DNA of 64,000 nucleotides from Holophagales bacterium. GTDB lineage: Bacteria > Acidobacteriota > Thermoanaerobaculia > UBA5066. The notes under the pieces are model-generated. The model ran no database searches. It saw only the letters and a list, made by a program, of their open reading frames with translations, and was not told where the DNA came from. Positions within the stretch are counted from its first letter, which is position 1, and each line of letters begins with the position of its first letter. The position numbers were made by a program, and so were the translations under genes. This document shows positions 16,474 through 25,504 of the stretch, one piece after another. The stretch is from contig JADJVF010000003.1 of the NCBI GenBank assembly GCA_016716705.1, forward strand, positions 62,001 through 126,000. The letters are read 5' to 3'.

Positions 16474-17814
16474 TCATTCCGTCGTCCGTTGCCAGACGGG
16501 GTAGCCGTTGTTCCCGGCAGACGTCAGGACCTTGAAGCCCGAGCCGTCGATGCCGGCCGACACGATCTGCGTGGAGCGTCCCCTCTGGAGCTCCCAGGCG
16601 ATCCGGGTCCCGTCGGGTGACCAGGACGGGTTCTCGTTCGCGCCGGGTCCGCTCGAGATCTGGACCGTCCGGCCCGTCGTCAGGTCGAGGATGCAGATCT
16701 GGAAGTCCCCCTCGTTCCGGCACGCGTAGGCCAGCCGCCCGCCGTCCGGCGAGAAGGCCGGCTCGTCGCTCCAGTTCCCCGTCAGGGTCAGCTTCCGCAC
16801 GTTGGACCCTTCGAGGTCCATCAGGTAGATCTGCGGAGAGCCCTGTCGGTTCGACGTGAAGGCAATCTCGCGACCGTTCGGCGAGAAGCGGGGGCTCGAG
16901 TCGATGGCGGAAGAATTCGTCAGGCGTCTCGGATTGGACCCGTCGAGGCCGACGACGAAGATCTCCGGGTTCCCCTTGACGCTTCCGGCGTAGGTCACGG
17001 TCTTGCCGTCGGGCGAGAAGGACGGCGCGGAATTCAGCTCGGTCGTCACGGGAATCCGGGTGCGTGCCGGGGCCCCGAGGGAGAACCAGTGGAGGCCGGG
17101 AGGGGTGCTCACGAACGACTGGTAGACGACCTTGTCGCCGTCGTAGGACCAGTCCGGGGCGATGGAAAGCGAGCGGTGGAACGTGATCCGGCGCTGGTTC
17201 TCGCCGTCGTAATCCATGATGTAGAGCTCTTTGTTCCGACCCCCGTCGCGGTCGGAGCTGAAGACGATCCTGGTCAGGAAGGGCCCGGGCTTTCCCGTGA
17301 ACTGCCGGACGATGTCGTTGGCGATGACGTGCGCCACACGTCGGATCGAGGCGCCGCCGGCCGAGTACGTCTTCGCCAGGATCGGGCGCAGGGTCCGCAG
17401 GTCGAGGAGCTGCGCTGCGACGATGACGTTCGTTCCCTCCGACCGGATCTGCGTGTCGAGAAGGAACTGGGCGCCGGAGGCGATCCAGGCGTCGCCCTCC
17501 TCGCGGGTGGTCGGCGGCCGGAACCCCTTCGGGTGGAGGGAGGGATCGGCCAGGACGAACCAGGGAGAGGTCCCGAGGTCGCCCGCCAGCGTCTTGTGGA
17601 AGGGGTCGACGAGCTCGCTCTGGACGACGTCGGAAGCCGGGGCGGTCGCGGGCGGCACGGCCAGCGCGATCCGCCGGCCCCCTTCCTGCGAGAGGGTGAG
17701 GGAGATGTCGCTGGGTTGCGCGGGCGGCGCCGCCGGGGGAGGGGGCTGCTGCCCGGAGAGCGGAGCGAGCGAGAGAACCAGCGCGAGAGTCGTTACGGCG
17801 GGAGCAAGACGCAT
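16474..17814 (-). CDS. tolB: Tol-Pal system beta-propeller protein TolB
   Basis: A 446-residue periplasmic protein. A signal peptide (LALVLSLAPLSG) precedes the N-terminal TolB domain (LADPSLHPKG, YSAGGASIRRVAHVIANDIV) and a six-bladed propeller of repeats such as RIVFSSDRDGGRNKELYIMD, DWSYDGDKVVYQSF, PSFSPDGKTVTYAGS, PRFSPNGREIAFTSNRQG and PAFSPDGGRLAYACR. It contacts Pal and TolA to keep the outer membrane tied down during division. The ATG at 17814 has GGAGG six bases upstream. A Pro-rich stretch (PPPPAAPPAQP) follows the signal peptide. Confidence 0.96.
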   Translation of the reverse strand: MRLAPAVTTLALVLSLAPLSGQQPPPPAAPPAQPSDISLTLSQEGGRRIALAVPPATAPASDVVQSELVDPFHKTLAGDLGTSPWFVLADPSLHPKGFRPPTTREEGDAWIASGAQFLLDTQIRSEGTNVIVAAQLLDLRTLRPILAKTYSAGGASIRRVAHVIANDIVRQFTGKPGPFLTRIVFSSDRDGGRNKELYIMDYDGENQRRITFHRSLSIAPDWSYDGDKVVYQSFVSTPPGLHWFSLGAPARTRIPVTTELNSAPSFSPDGKTVTYAGSVKGNPEIFVVGLDGSNPRRLTNSSAIDSSPRFSPNGREIAFTSNRQGSPQIYLMDLEGSNVRKLTLTGNWSDEPAFSPDGGRLAYACRNEGDFQICILDLTTGRTVQISSGPGANENPSWSPDGTRIAWELQRGRSTQIVSAGIDGSGFKVLTSAGNNGYPVWQRTTE

Positions 17815-17834
17815 CGCGGACCTCCGGCGGTGCT

Positions 17835-18587
17835 TCACTGGAAGCGGATGTGGACCCCCAGCTCGTCCCGGCGGAACTCCGGCGGAAGGGGAGGGAGCGG
17901 GTTGGCGGAGTAGATCGAGCGGGAGGCGGCCCGGTCGTAGAAGGCGAGGCCGGACGGCGTCTCGATCTTCACGTCGGTCACCTGCCCCGAGCGCTGGATC
18001 CGGAACGTGACGACGCAGGCCGTGCCGGCCGGGGCGTCGGGTTTGAGCCAGTTGGCTCCGATGAGGGCCTGGAGCTGCTCGGCGTAGTAGGCGAAAGGGA
18101 AGTCGGCATCGAACCCGGAGACCGACGCGCCGAAATTGGTCAGCCCCGGCGACCCGTCGCCCCCCAGCGCGGTGCCTGTGGACGGGAGGTCGACCGCGGA
18201 GCCGTTTCCCGCCGCCCGGGGCGAGGCCGCTGCCACCCGGGGCGCCGGCGCGGGCTTCACGTCCTTCGGCTTCTTGCCCTTTTCCGGGAGGGGGAGCGCT
18301 TCCTTCGAAGGAACGGGGGCTTCCTCGCGGATCTTCTCGATGACGGGGCGCCGAGGCGCCTCGGCGGGAGCCGATGCCGGAGGGGCCGAGAGGCGGGCGA
18401 GAGCCCCCGGCGAGATGACCCGGACGGGCAGCGAGATGAGGGGGACGGTCGTCAGCTTCCGGGGCTGCGAGATGAGGACCAGGAAGACGACGAACGCCGC
18501 GTGCGCCGCCAGGGAGAGGGCCGTCGCGACGCCGTGAGGGGCGTCGGGCCGCCGGATCCTCTCTTCCAGGATCTCTGAAACCGTCAC
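17835..18587 (-). CDS. tolA: TolA/TonB-type energy-transducing protein
   Basis: A 250-residue protein with one N-terminal membrane segment (ALSLAAHAAFVVFLVLI), a Pro/Ala/Lys-rich periplasm-spanning linker (EKGKKPKDVKPAPAPR) and a C-terminal TonB-like domain (LIGANWLKPDAPAGTACVV, TFRIQRSGQVTDVKI, LPPLPPEFRRDELGVHIRF). Its position between tolR and tolB indicates the TolA role: transmitting proton-motive energy from TolQ-TolR to TolB-Pal. It is much shorter than E. coli TolA and lacks the long Ala/Lys helix, as is usual outside Proteobacteria. GTG start in a GTGA overlap with tolR. Confidence 0.85.
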   Translation of the reverse strand: MTVSEILEERIRRPDAPHGVATALSLAAHAAFVVFLVLISQPRKLTTVPLISLPVRVISPGALARLSAPPASAPAEAPRRPVIEKIREEAPVPSKEALPLPEKGKKPKDVKPAPAPRVAAASPRAAGNGSAVDLPSTGTALGGDGSPGLTNFGASVSGFDADFPFAYYAEQLQALIGANWLKPDAPAGTACVVTFRIQRSGQVTDVKIETPSGLAFYDRAASRSIYSANPLPPLPPEFRRDELGVHIRFQ

Positions 18588-19006
18588 GGGCCCTTCTCGC
18601 TCCTGAGTTCCGTGACCATCCCGAGGCTCTCGACCCCGAGCCGGTTGAGGACGTCCATCGTCTCGACGACGACACCGTAGGGGAGGTTGCGGTCCGCCTT
18701 GAGATAGACGGAGCGGTCCTTCCGGTTCTTCAGGATCAGCTTCAGCCGGTCCCGCAGCTGCTGCTTGGGGATCGGCGTCTCGTTGAGGTAGTAGACCTCT
18801 TTCCTCGTGATCGAGAGGATGAGGGGATCTTCCGGGGTCGTGGGCAGGTTCTGGGAGACCGACTTCGGGAGCTTCACCTCGACGCCCTGGTGGAGAAGGG
18901 GCGCCGTGACCATGAAGATGATCAGGAGCACCAGCATCACGTCGACCAGCGGCGTCACGTTGATGTCGGAATAGGCTTCGACGTCGTCGTCGATCTTGAC
19001 GGCCAT
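18584..19006 (-). CDS. tolR: Biopolymer transport protein TolR/ExbD
   Basis: A 140-residue protein with one membrane segment (DVMLVLLIIFMVTAPLL) whose Asp, in the SDINVTPLVDVMLVLL context, is the conserved protonatable residue of the ExbD/TolR family. The periplasmic domain has LPYGVVVETMDVLNRLGVESLGMVTE. With TolQ it forms the proton-driven stator. The ATG at 19006 is 22 bases after tolQ. Confidence 0.94.
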   Translation of the reverse strand: MAVKIDDDVEAYSDINVTPLVDVMLVLLIIFMVTAPLLHQGVEVKLPKSVSQNLPTTPEDPLILSITRKEVYYLNETPIPKQQLRDRLKLILKNRKDRSVYLKADRNLPYGVVVETMDVLNRLGVESLGMVTELRSEKGP

Positions 19007-19027
19007 CCGCTCGCTCCTTCCGCCGTA

Positions 19028-19723
19028 TCAGGTGAAGTGGCGCTCGGCGAGGTTCAGGAACTCCAGGGCGAAATCACGCATCTCCGACCGGGTGATCCGG
19101 ACCTGGCCGTTGAAATAGTTGTAGGCGATGAGCGCCGGGACCGCGGCGACGAGGCCCGCAGCGGTGTTGACGAGCGCCTCGGCGATGCCCGGGGCGACGG
19201 TGACGATGGAGGTCGAGCCCGTGATGCCGATCTGACGGAAGGCGCCGAGGATTCCCCAGACGGTGCCGAAGAGACCGATGAACGGCGTCGCGGAAGCGGT
19301 GGTGGCGAGGAACGGGAGCCGCCTCGTGAGGTGATTGGTCTCCACTCCGGCGGCCCGCTCGAGCGCGCGCTCGATCGCGGGGAGGCTCTTGACGAAGAGA
19401 CGCCCGGAGTCCGCCGGGGCGACGTCTCTACCGGCTCTCACCTGGGCATCGAGCTCGGCGTAGCCGGCGCGGAAGAGCCCGACGAGAGGGCTGCTGGGGT
19501 ACTGGTCGCAGACCCCGAGGACATCGGCGAACTTGCGGCTCTTCCGGAAGTGGGCGAGGAACCGCCCGGAATGGGAGGCGGCCCGTGAGAAACTCCAGAG
19601 CTTTCCGACGATGACCGCCCACGACCCGAGGGAAAAGAGGGCGAGAACGATCAGGACGGCCCGCGCCGTCCATCCCGCCGTGAGGAACAGCTGAACGATG
19701 TTGGCGTTGCCGGCTTCCGTCAT
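19028..19723 (-). CDS. tolQ: Tol-Pal system proton channel TolQ/ExbB
   Basis: A 231-residue inner-membrane protein with three predicted helices: AVLIVLALFSLGSWAVIVG, then the conserved pair around TPFIGLFGTVWGILGAF and APGIAEALVNTAAGLVAAVPALIAYN. The latter two carry the family GLFGTV and EAL..TA.GL..A.PA motifs. Start ATG at 19723 with a GGGAGAGA ribosome site; an in-frame extension to 19768 would overlap the divergent gene and is discarded. It heads the tolQRAB cluster. Only 43 bases separate it from the divergent S55-like gene, so the two promoters must be close or overlapping. Confidence 0.94.
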   Translation of the reverse strand: MTEAGNANIVQLFLTAGWTARAVLIVLALFSLGSWAVIVGKLWSFSRAASHSGRFLAHFRKSRKFADVLGVCDQYPSSPLVGLFRAGYAELDAQVRAGRDVAPADSGRLFVKSLPAIERALERAAGVETNHLTRRLPFLATTASATPFIGLFGTVWGILGAFRQIGITGSTSIVTVAPGIAEALVNTAAGLVAAVPALIAYNYFNGQVRITRSEMRDFALEFLNLAERHFT

Positions 19724-19766
19724 TTCTCTCCCGCCCCCGAGGGGCCTGAAATCAGGGCAAGGTAGC

Positions 19767-21638
19767 ATGGAATCTCGAAGAGGGTCAAAGCGTTACGTCG
19801 CACTCGCCGTACTCGCGATCGCCCTCTTTCGAGGGCCGGCCGCCGCGTCGGAGACGCTCCCCGTCGATCAGGTCCGGGCCGGGATGAAGGGGTACGGGCT
19901 GACCGTCGTCCGGGGGTACGGCGTCGAGAGGTTCGACGTCGAGGTCCTCGGCGTCCTGAGGAACGCCGCCGCCGGGCGGTCGGTCATCCTGGTCTCCCTC
20001 TCCGGCCTCGACCTGGCCGAGACGGGCGTCGTGGCGGGGATGAGCGGAAGCCCCGTCTACCTCGAAGGCAGGCTTGCCGGGGCGGTCGCGTCGGGCTGGG
20101 GCTTTTCGAAGAAGGCCGTCGCCGGGGTGACGCCGATCGAGTCGATGGCGTCGATCGTCCCGGAACGACCCGGGGTTGCCGGACCCGGCCGGGCCGCCGG
20201 GCCGCCGATCGCGGACCGCGCGCGCTTCTTCGCGCACCTCGCGTCCGTTCCCGAGGAGATCCGGCTGGCAGAGCTCCGACGCGCGTTGCTCGAGAGCCTC
20301 CCGGATACACCAGCTTTCCCGGCAGGGGGCTCGACCCTCCTGGCGTTCCAGGGCGTAGGGATTCCCGCTTCCACCCTGGCCGCGTTTCGCGAGCCGCTCT
20401 CGCGTCTCGGGGTGAGCGAGGGGAATCTCGGCCTCCTGGGAGCCTCACCCGCGGTCGGCACGGGCCATTCCGTGTCGGCCGTCCCCGCCACCCTCGTTCC
20501 CGGCGCTGCCGTTACGGCCTACCTCGTTCGGGGAGACCTGCAGCTCGGAGCGACCGGAACGGTGACGGAGGTCTACCCGGACGGCCGTTTCGTCGCGTTC
20601 GGGCATCCGTTCCTCGGGGCGGGGGAGCTGGAGCTTCCCGTCGCGTCGGCCGAGGTCGTCACGGTCGTCTCGAGCCTCTATCAATCGTTCAAGCTCGCCA
20701 ACGGAGGCGAGCCGCGCTTCCGGCTGACGAACGACCGGGACACCGGGGTCGGCGGCCGGACGGACCGGACCGCATCGACGATTCCGGTGACGGTCCTCGT
20801 GGAAGGAGAAGGGCGCCCGACCCGGGAGTTCCGCTTCGAAGCGGCTTCCTACCCGAAGCTCCTTCCGCTCCTCGCGGGCCTGGTGGCAGACGCGTCGATG
20901 ACGGCAGCCGATCCGACGCCGCGAGACAGGCTCCTTTCGTTCCGGATCACTCTCGAAACCGCTTCGGGAGAAATCTCCTACGAGGACGTCGCGACGGGGG
21001 GGCGCGCGAAGGAATCCGCCGTCCTCTCGACCGTGGCCCTCGCCGCCGCCGTGGCCGACAACGACCTCGGCGACCCCGGCATCCGGGGCATCCGCCTCCG
21101 CTTCGGGAGCTCGACCGAGGAACGCCGGCTGCGGCTCGTCGACGCGGCACCGGCCTCGAGAAAGGTGGCACCGGGCGAGACGCTCGTCGTCGCGATTCGA
21201 CTGGCCGACCGGAGGGGCGACGAGAGCGTCCGCATCGTCCGTCTTCCTGTCCCGCCCGGCACGCCGGAAGGCCGGGCGACGCTCGTCGTCTCCGACGGAA
21301 ACAGCGCCACGGCGCTCCGCCAGCTCCTCGACCCGTCGGAACCCCGGACGCTGGGCCAGTTCGCGACCTTCATCTCCCGGATCGTCCCCGGGAACCGCCT
21401 CCTCGCCGGCCTGCTCGTCGCCGCTCGAGGCGCGGCGACCCGGTCCTCGACCCTCGAGACCCTTCCCCCGACCGCGATGGCGCTGCTCGCCGGGGCGCGA
21501 GAGCAGGGGGAAACGGGAATTGCCGACGTCGAGGCGCGGCTCGCGTCCGAAGAGATCGTCACTTTCGACCGCCCCGTCTCGGGCTCCGTCCGAATCGACG
21601 TCGACGTCGAGAGGCTGCGCCCGCGAGGAACCCGATGA
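19767..21638 (+). CDS. Exported SpoIVB/S55-like peptidase-domain protein
   Basis: A 623-residue protein with a signal peptide (about residues 10-28, LAVLAIALFRGPAAASE). The first domain has GMKGYGLTVVRG and VAGMSGSPVYLEGRLAGAV, with a GxSGSP serine-protease-like motif (candidate Ser93). Around residue 280 is FVAFGHPFLGAGELELPVA, with a GHP motif like the catalytic-His region of SpoIVB (S55) peptidases. The C-terminal about 300 residues are mixed beta-type (IPVTVLVEGEGRP, LVVAIRLADRRGDESVR) with no motif I recognise. The Ser motif comes before the His motif, the reverse of Bacillus SpoIVB as I recall it, so activity or circular permutation needs testing. It overlaps the next gene by 4 bases. 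It is divergent from tolQ. Confidence 0.65.
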   Translation: MESRRGSKRYVALAVLAIALFRGPAAASETLPVDQVRAGMKGYGLTVVRGYGVERFDVEVLGVLRNAAAGRSVILVSLSGLDLAETGVVAGMSGSPVYLEGRLAGAVASGWGFSKKAVAGVTPIESMASIVPERPGVAGPGRAAGPPIADRARFFAHLASVPEEIRLAELRRALLESLPDTPAFPAGGSTLLAFQGVGIPASTLAAFREPLSRLGVSEGNLGLLGASPAVGTGHSVSAVPATLVPGAAVTAYLVRGDLQLGATGTVTEVYPDGRFVAFGHPFLGAGELELPVASAEVVTVVSSLYQSFKLANGGEPRFRLTNDRDTGVGGRTDRTASTIPVTVLVEGEGRPTREFRFEAASYPKLLPLLAGLVADASMTAADPTPRDRLLSFRITLETASGEISYEDVATGGRAKESAVLSTVALAAAVADNDLGDPGIRGIRLRFGSSTEERRLRLVDAAPASRKVAPGETLVVAIRLADRRGDESVRIVRLPVPPGTPEGRATLVVSDGNSATALRQLLDPSEPRTLGQFATFISRIVPGNRLLAGLLVAARGAATRSSTLETLPPTAMALLAGAREQGETGIADVEARLASEEIVTFDRPVSGSVRIDVDVERLRPRGTR

Positions 21639-23905
21639 GCCAGCTTCCCATTCGATCTGTCGCGGCGGGCCTCGCGCTCGCGCTCGGTTTCACCCCGGCC
21701 CTGCCCCTGGGTGCGGCCTCGACCCGTCTCTCGACGACCGCCTCGGCCCGGGACTTTCTGGCGGGCGATCTGGACGGGACGACGCTCACTTCCGACGGGC
21801 GGCTGACGCTGGGTCCGGTCTTCACAGCCCGCGCGTGGCCGGAGGAGGCGGCTGGCGCCGTCGTCTTCGGCGCCGCGTCCGATTCCGCGGGGCGGGTCTA
21901 CGTCGCGACGGGCGGGGGACAGGGTCGGCTTTTCGTCTCGGAGCCGGACGGGACGGTTCGCGTCCTCTTCGAGGCGCAGGAGCCGAACGTGACGGCGGTC
22001 GCCGTCGGACGGGGCGGCGAGATCGTCTGTGGAACGTCTCCGGGGGGCCGGCTCTGGCGAGTCGACCCGAAGGCGAAAGAGCCTTCGAAGGCCGGAACGC
22101 CGGCAGGAGAAACGGGCGAGGCGGCCGTCTGGTCGCTGGCCTTCGCTCCCGACGGAACGGTCTTCGCGGGAACCGGCGGGAAGGGCCGGATCTGGAAGGC
22201 GGGGAGGAACGGAAGGGCCTCACTCCACGCCGAGGTCGAAGACAGCCACGTCCGCTCGCTCCTGGTCCTCGGCGACGGGACGCTCGTCGCCGGGACGTCC
22301 GACCACGGACTCGTGGTCGCGGTCACGGCCGAAGGAAAGGTCCGGACGCTCCACGACTTCGCCCGGCCCGAAGTGACGGCGCTCGCCCTCGGACCCGGCG
22401 GGGCCGTCCTGGCCGTGGCGACATCCGTGGAGGTGCCTCCACTCTCGCAGCAGCGCAGCGAGCCGCGCTCGCCGGGAGTTCCCGCGCCTTCGTCGGCCGG
22501 GGCCCCGGGACCGGGGCAGGACCCGGTTCCGCAGGGGACGGTCTCCGTTTCCGCGACGACGTCACCCGTGAGGCCGGCTGCCGCCTCGGCGGCCTCGCGC
22601 GAAGGGAGCGCGGAGGTCGTCGTCATCGCTCCGGACGGCTTCGTGGAGCCCGCCTGGATCCTCCCGGAAGAGACGGTCTACGGAGCGCGGTGGGACGAAG
22701 GACGGGGCGCTCTTCTCCTGGCGACCGGCCCTCGCGGCCGCGTCTACAGCTTGAAAGACCGGCGGCTTCGCCTGGAGGCGCAGGTCGACCAGAAGCAGGT
22801 CGTCTCGACCCCGGCCGTGCCCGGCGGATTCGCCGTCGTCTCGGCGACGTCGCCCGGCGTCCAGCGTCCCGCGGCCGGGAATGCGGTGGGAAAGGGGAAC
22901 TACACCTCGTCGGTTCGGGATGCCGGCCGACTCTCACGCTCCGGCTCGCTCCGTTTCGAGGGGACTGTCCCGAAGGGGGCGTCGGTCGTCCTTTCGGCCC
23001 GCTCCGGAAACAGCGAGAAGCCGGACGGCACCTGGTCGGAGTGGGTTCAGCCCGGGCCGGCGGGCGTCTTCGGCGCCCCGCCAGCACGGTACTTTCAGTG
23101 GCGCGCGGAGCTCTCGGCCGCCGCCTCCGGGGAGGCGCCCGTCGTGGAACGCGTCGAGATGTCGTGGGCCGAGAGGAACGCCCGGCCCATCGTCGAGAAC
23201 GTGACGGTCCTCGAGCCGGGTGCGGTCTTTCCCCGCTCCGGCGCGACGTCGGGTTCCGCGGTCCTCTCCGTGACGAACCCGGACGAGAACGGCGCCTTCG
23301 CCGGCCTCGAGTCCCAGAAGGAAGGGATCGAGGCGACGGGAAAGAAGCTCTTTCGCAAGGGATTCCGGACGGTGACCTGGAAGGGGACCGACCCGAACGG
23401 GGACGCTCTCCGCTACGACCTGGAGGTCCGGCGCGACGGCTCGCCGTCCTGGTTCGCCATCCGCCGGGACGTCGACGACTCCTTCGTCTCGTTCGACACG
23501 ACGCCGCTTCCCGACGGGCGCTACCGGTTCCGCGTGACGGCTTCCGACAAGACCTCGAACGCCGAAGGAGAGGCGCTGGTGGCGACGGAGGAAAGCGACC
23601 TCGCCCTCGTGGACGCCACTCCGCCGGTCCTGACCGTCGTCGAGCGGAAGCTCGTGGGAGATCTCGTCCTCCTTCGCGTGAAGGCCGTCGACGCGCTGTC
23701 GCCCCTTTCGCGCGCCGAGGGGACCGTCTCGGCGGACCGCTGGCGGCCCCTGGCGGCGGCCGACGGGGCGCTCGACGGACGGGAAGAGGAGCTGACGCTC
23801 TCCGTCCCGAAACCCGCCGGGCCCGCTCTACTCGCAATTCGCGCCGTCGACGCCTCGGGTAACAGCTCCTCGGTCTCCGCCGAGTACCCGGGGGAGTTCC
23901 GATGA
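21635..23905 (+). CDS. Exported beta-propeller protein
   Basis: A 756-residue protein with a signal peptide (about 1-28, ending PLGAAS). Residues of about 70-370 contain repeated propeller-type blades: VVFGAASDSAGRVYVATGGG, VTAVAVGRGGEIVCGTSPGG, WSLAFAPDGTVFAGTGGKG, VRSLLVLGDGTLVAGTSDHG and GARWDEGRGALLLATGPRG. A Pro/Ser/Ala-rich insertion of about 60 residues breaks the propeller near 270. The C-terminal half holds beta-sandwich-like stretches (DGSPSWFAIRRDVDDSF, PDGRYRFRVTASDKTSN) resembling fibronectin type III folds. No catalytic motif is evident. ATGA overlaps at both ends link it to the S55-like gene and the ABC binding protein. Confidence 0.6.
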   Translation: MSQLPIRSVAAGLALALGFTPALPLGAASTRLSTTASARDFLAGDLDGTTLTSDGRLTLGPVFTARAWPEEAAGAVVFGAASDSAGRVYVATGGGQGRLFVSEPDGTVRVLFEAQEPNVTAVAVGRGGEIVCGTSPGGRLWRVDPKAKEPSKAGTPAGETGEAAVWSLAFAPDGTVFAGTGGKGRIWKAGRNGRASLHAEVEDSHVRSLLVLGDGTLVAGTSDHGLVVAVTAEGKVRTLHDFARPEVTALALGPGGAVLAVATSVEVPPLSQQRSEPRSPGVPAPSSAGAPGPGQDPVPQGTVSVSATTSPVRPAAASAASREGSAEVVVIAPDGFVEPAWILPEETVYGARWDEGRGALLLATGPRGRVYSLKDRRLRLEAQVDQKQVVSTPAVPGGFAVVSATSPGVQRPAAGNAVGKGNYTSSVRDAGRLSRSGSLRFEGTVPKGASVVLSARSGNSEKPDGTWSEWVQPGPAGVFGAPPARYFQWRAELSAAASGEAPVVERVEMSWAERNARPIVENVTVLEPGAVFPRSGATSGSAVLSVTNPDENGAFAGLESQKEGIEATGKKLFRKGFRTVTWKGTDPNGDALRYDLEVRRDGSPSWFAIRRDVDDSFVSFDTTPLPDGRYRFRVTASDKTSNAEGEALVATEESDLALVDATPPVLTVVERKLVGDLVLLRVKAVDALSPLSRAEGTVSADRWRPLAAADGALDGREEELTLSVPKPAGPALLAIRAVDASGNSSSVSAEYPGEFR

Positions 23906-25467
23906 AGCGACCCCTCGCAGCCCTCGCGCTCTTCCTGGCCGCCTGCGCCGGGCCGGTCGGCAAGGACCAGGATCGCGTCCTGCACCGCCGGCTCGAAGGC
24001 GAGCCTCAGACGCTGAACGCCCTCATTTCCACGTCCGACCCCGAGAACGTCGTCATCGCCCTCCTGCAGCGAAACCTCCTCGACTACGACGAGAAGCTGA
24101 ACCTGGTGCCGGGCCTGGCCGAGTCGGTCGATGCGGACGAGAGCCGGCTCGTCTACACGGTGACGCTCCGCGAGGGCGTCCGCTGGGAGGACGGCACTCC
24201 GGTCACGTCGGACGACGTGAAGGCGACCCTGGAAGCGCTCGTCGACCCGAACACGCCCGCGCTGTATCGCAGGAGCTTCTTCGCCGATCTCGACAAGGTC
24301 GAGATCGTGGACGCGCGGAGGGCTCGCGTGACGTTCCGGAAGGCGTACGCGGCCCAGCGGGACGCCTTCAACCTGCCGCTCCTGCCGGCCCGGCTCTACC
24401 GCGGAACCGACGTGGCGACGAACCCCGCGAACCGCAGGCCGCTCGCGACCGGTCCTTTCCGCCTCGCCTCCTGGGAGGGCGGAACGATTCGACTCGTGAG
24501 GAACACGCAGTACTTCGGCGATCCGCCCGCTTTCGAGCAGGTCGTCCTTCGTGTCGTTCCGGAGTCCTCGTCGGCCTTCCAGGGGCTGGTCACGGGCGCA
24601 CTCGACGAGTCGCGGCTGAACGCCGTCCAGCGCGTCGAGGCGGCGAAGGACGCCTCGCTGCGCGAGGTGCGATACGACGAGATCGCCTACACCTACCTCG
24701 CCTGGAACAACCGGCTGCCACAGTTCTCGGATGCCCGGGTCCGACGCGCGCTGACGATGCTGATCGACCGCGAGGCGATCGCGCGGTCGCTCTACGGCGG
24801 GCTCGCGCGTCCCGCCAACGGCCCGCTCCCCCCGGGACTCTGGCCGTACGACCCGACTCTCCCGCCGCTCCCGCACGACCCGGCGAAGGCCGCGACGCTC
24901 CTGGACGAGTCCGGGTGGAAGATCGGCAGGGACGGAATCAGGACGCGCGCCGGCGTCGCTCTCTCCTTCACGCTTTCCTACGGCAGCGCGAGCGACCGGC
25001 AGCGGCAGATCATCGAGCTGGCGCAACGCTCGTTCCGGGAGGCGGGTGTCGCGATGGCGCTGGCGCCGCTGGAGTGGGGAGCGTTCGTCGAGAAGGTCGA
25101 CGCGGGCGACTACGAGGCTTGTTCGCTCTCCCTGAACCTCGACCCGAATCCCGATCTGAGGCCCAACTGGCACTCTTCACAGGTGCCGCCGAGCGGAATG
25201 AACCACGCCTTTTACCGCAACCCGCGTGCGGACGCGCTGATGGACGAGCTCGCGGCCACGTTCGACCGCGACAGGGCGAAGCCTCTCTACGCCGAGCTGC
25301 AGCGGATCATCGCGGAGGACCAGCCGTTCTCGTTCCTGCACACCGTCTCGGTCGCGTGGGGTGTGCGAACCCGCGTGGAGAACGTGAAAAGCTCTCCCGT
25401 CGGCCTCTGGCTCTTCTGGCCGGGAGCCGCCGGATGGCAGCCCGCGCGCGCGGCGAAACCGATCTGA
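23902..25467 (+). CDS. Peptide/nickel-type ABC transporter substrate-binding lipoprotein
   Basis: A 521-residue family 5 solute-binding protein. The lipobox LFLAACAGP places the lipidated Cys at residue 15. Typical motifs are LEGEPQTLNALIST, NLVPGLAESV, TLREGVRWEDGTPVTSDDVK, RPLATGPFRLASW, YLAWNNRLPQFSDARVRRAL and LLDESGWKIGRDGIR. In a diderm it would be periplasmic and deliver peptides or similar ligands to the two downstream permeases. The ATG overlaps the propeller-gene stop. No ATPase (OppD/OppF type) gene lies nearby in the window. Confidence 0.9.
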   Translation: MKRPLAALALFLAACAGPVGKDQDRVLHRRLEGEPQTLNALISTSDPENVVIALLQRNLLDYDEKLNLVPGLAESVDADESRLVYTVTLREGVRWEDGTPVTSDDVKATLEALVDPNTPALYRRSFFADLDKVEIVDARRARVTFRKAYAAQRDAFNLPLLPARLYRGTDVATNPANRRPLATGPFRLASWEGGTIRLVRNTQYFGDPPAFEQVVLRVVPESSSAFQGLVTGALDESRLNAVQRVEAAKDASLREVRYDEIAYTYLAWNNRLPQFSDARVRRALTMLIDREAIARSLYGGLARPANGPLPPGLWPYDPTLPPLPHDPAKAATLLDESGWKIGRDGIRTRAGVALSFTLSYGSASDRQRQIIELAQRSFREAGVAMALAPLEWGAFVEKVDAGDYEACSLSLNLDPNPDLRPNWHSSQVPPSGMNHAFYRNPRADALMDELAATFDRDRAKPLYAELQRIIAEDQPFSFLHTVSVAWGVRTRVENVKSSPVGLWLFWPGAAGWQPARAAKPI

Positions 25468-25490
25468 GGGGACCCGGGCCTCCCGCCGCG

Positions 25491-25496
25491 TAACAT
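25491..25496 (+). promoter_or_regulatory. -10-like element TAACAT before the permease gene
   Basis: TAACAT ends 8 bases before the GTG at 25505, in the 37-base gap after the binding-protein gene. There is no Shine-Dalgarno sequence in the gap, consistent with a leaderless start for the permease pair. Confidence 0.4.
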
Positions 25497-25504
25497 CCCG
25501 CGGC

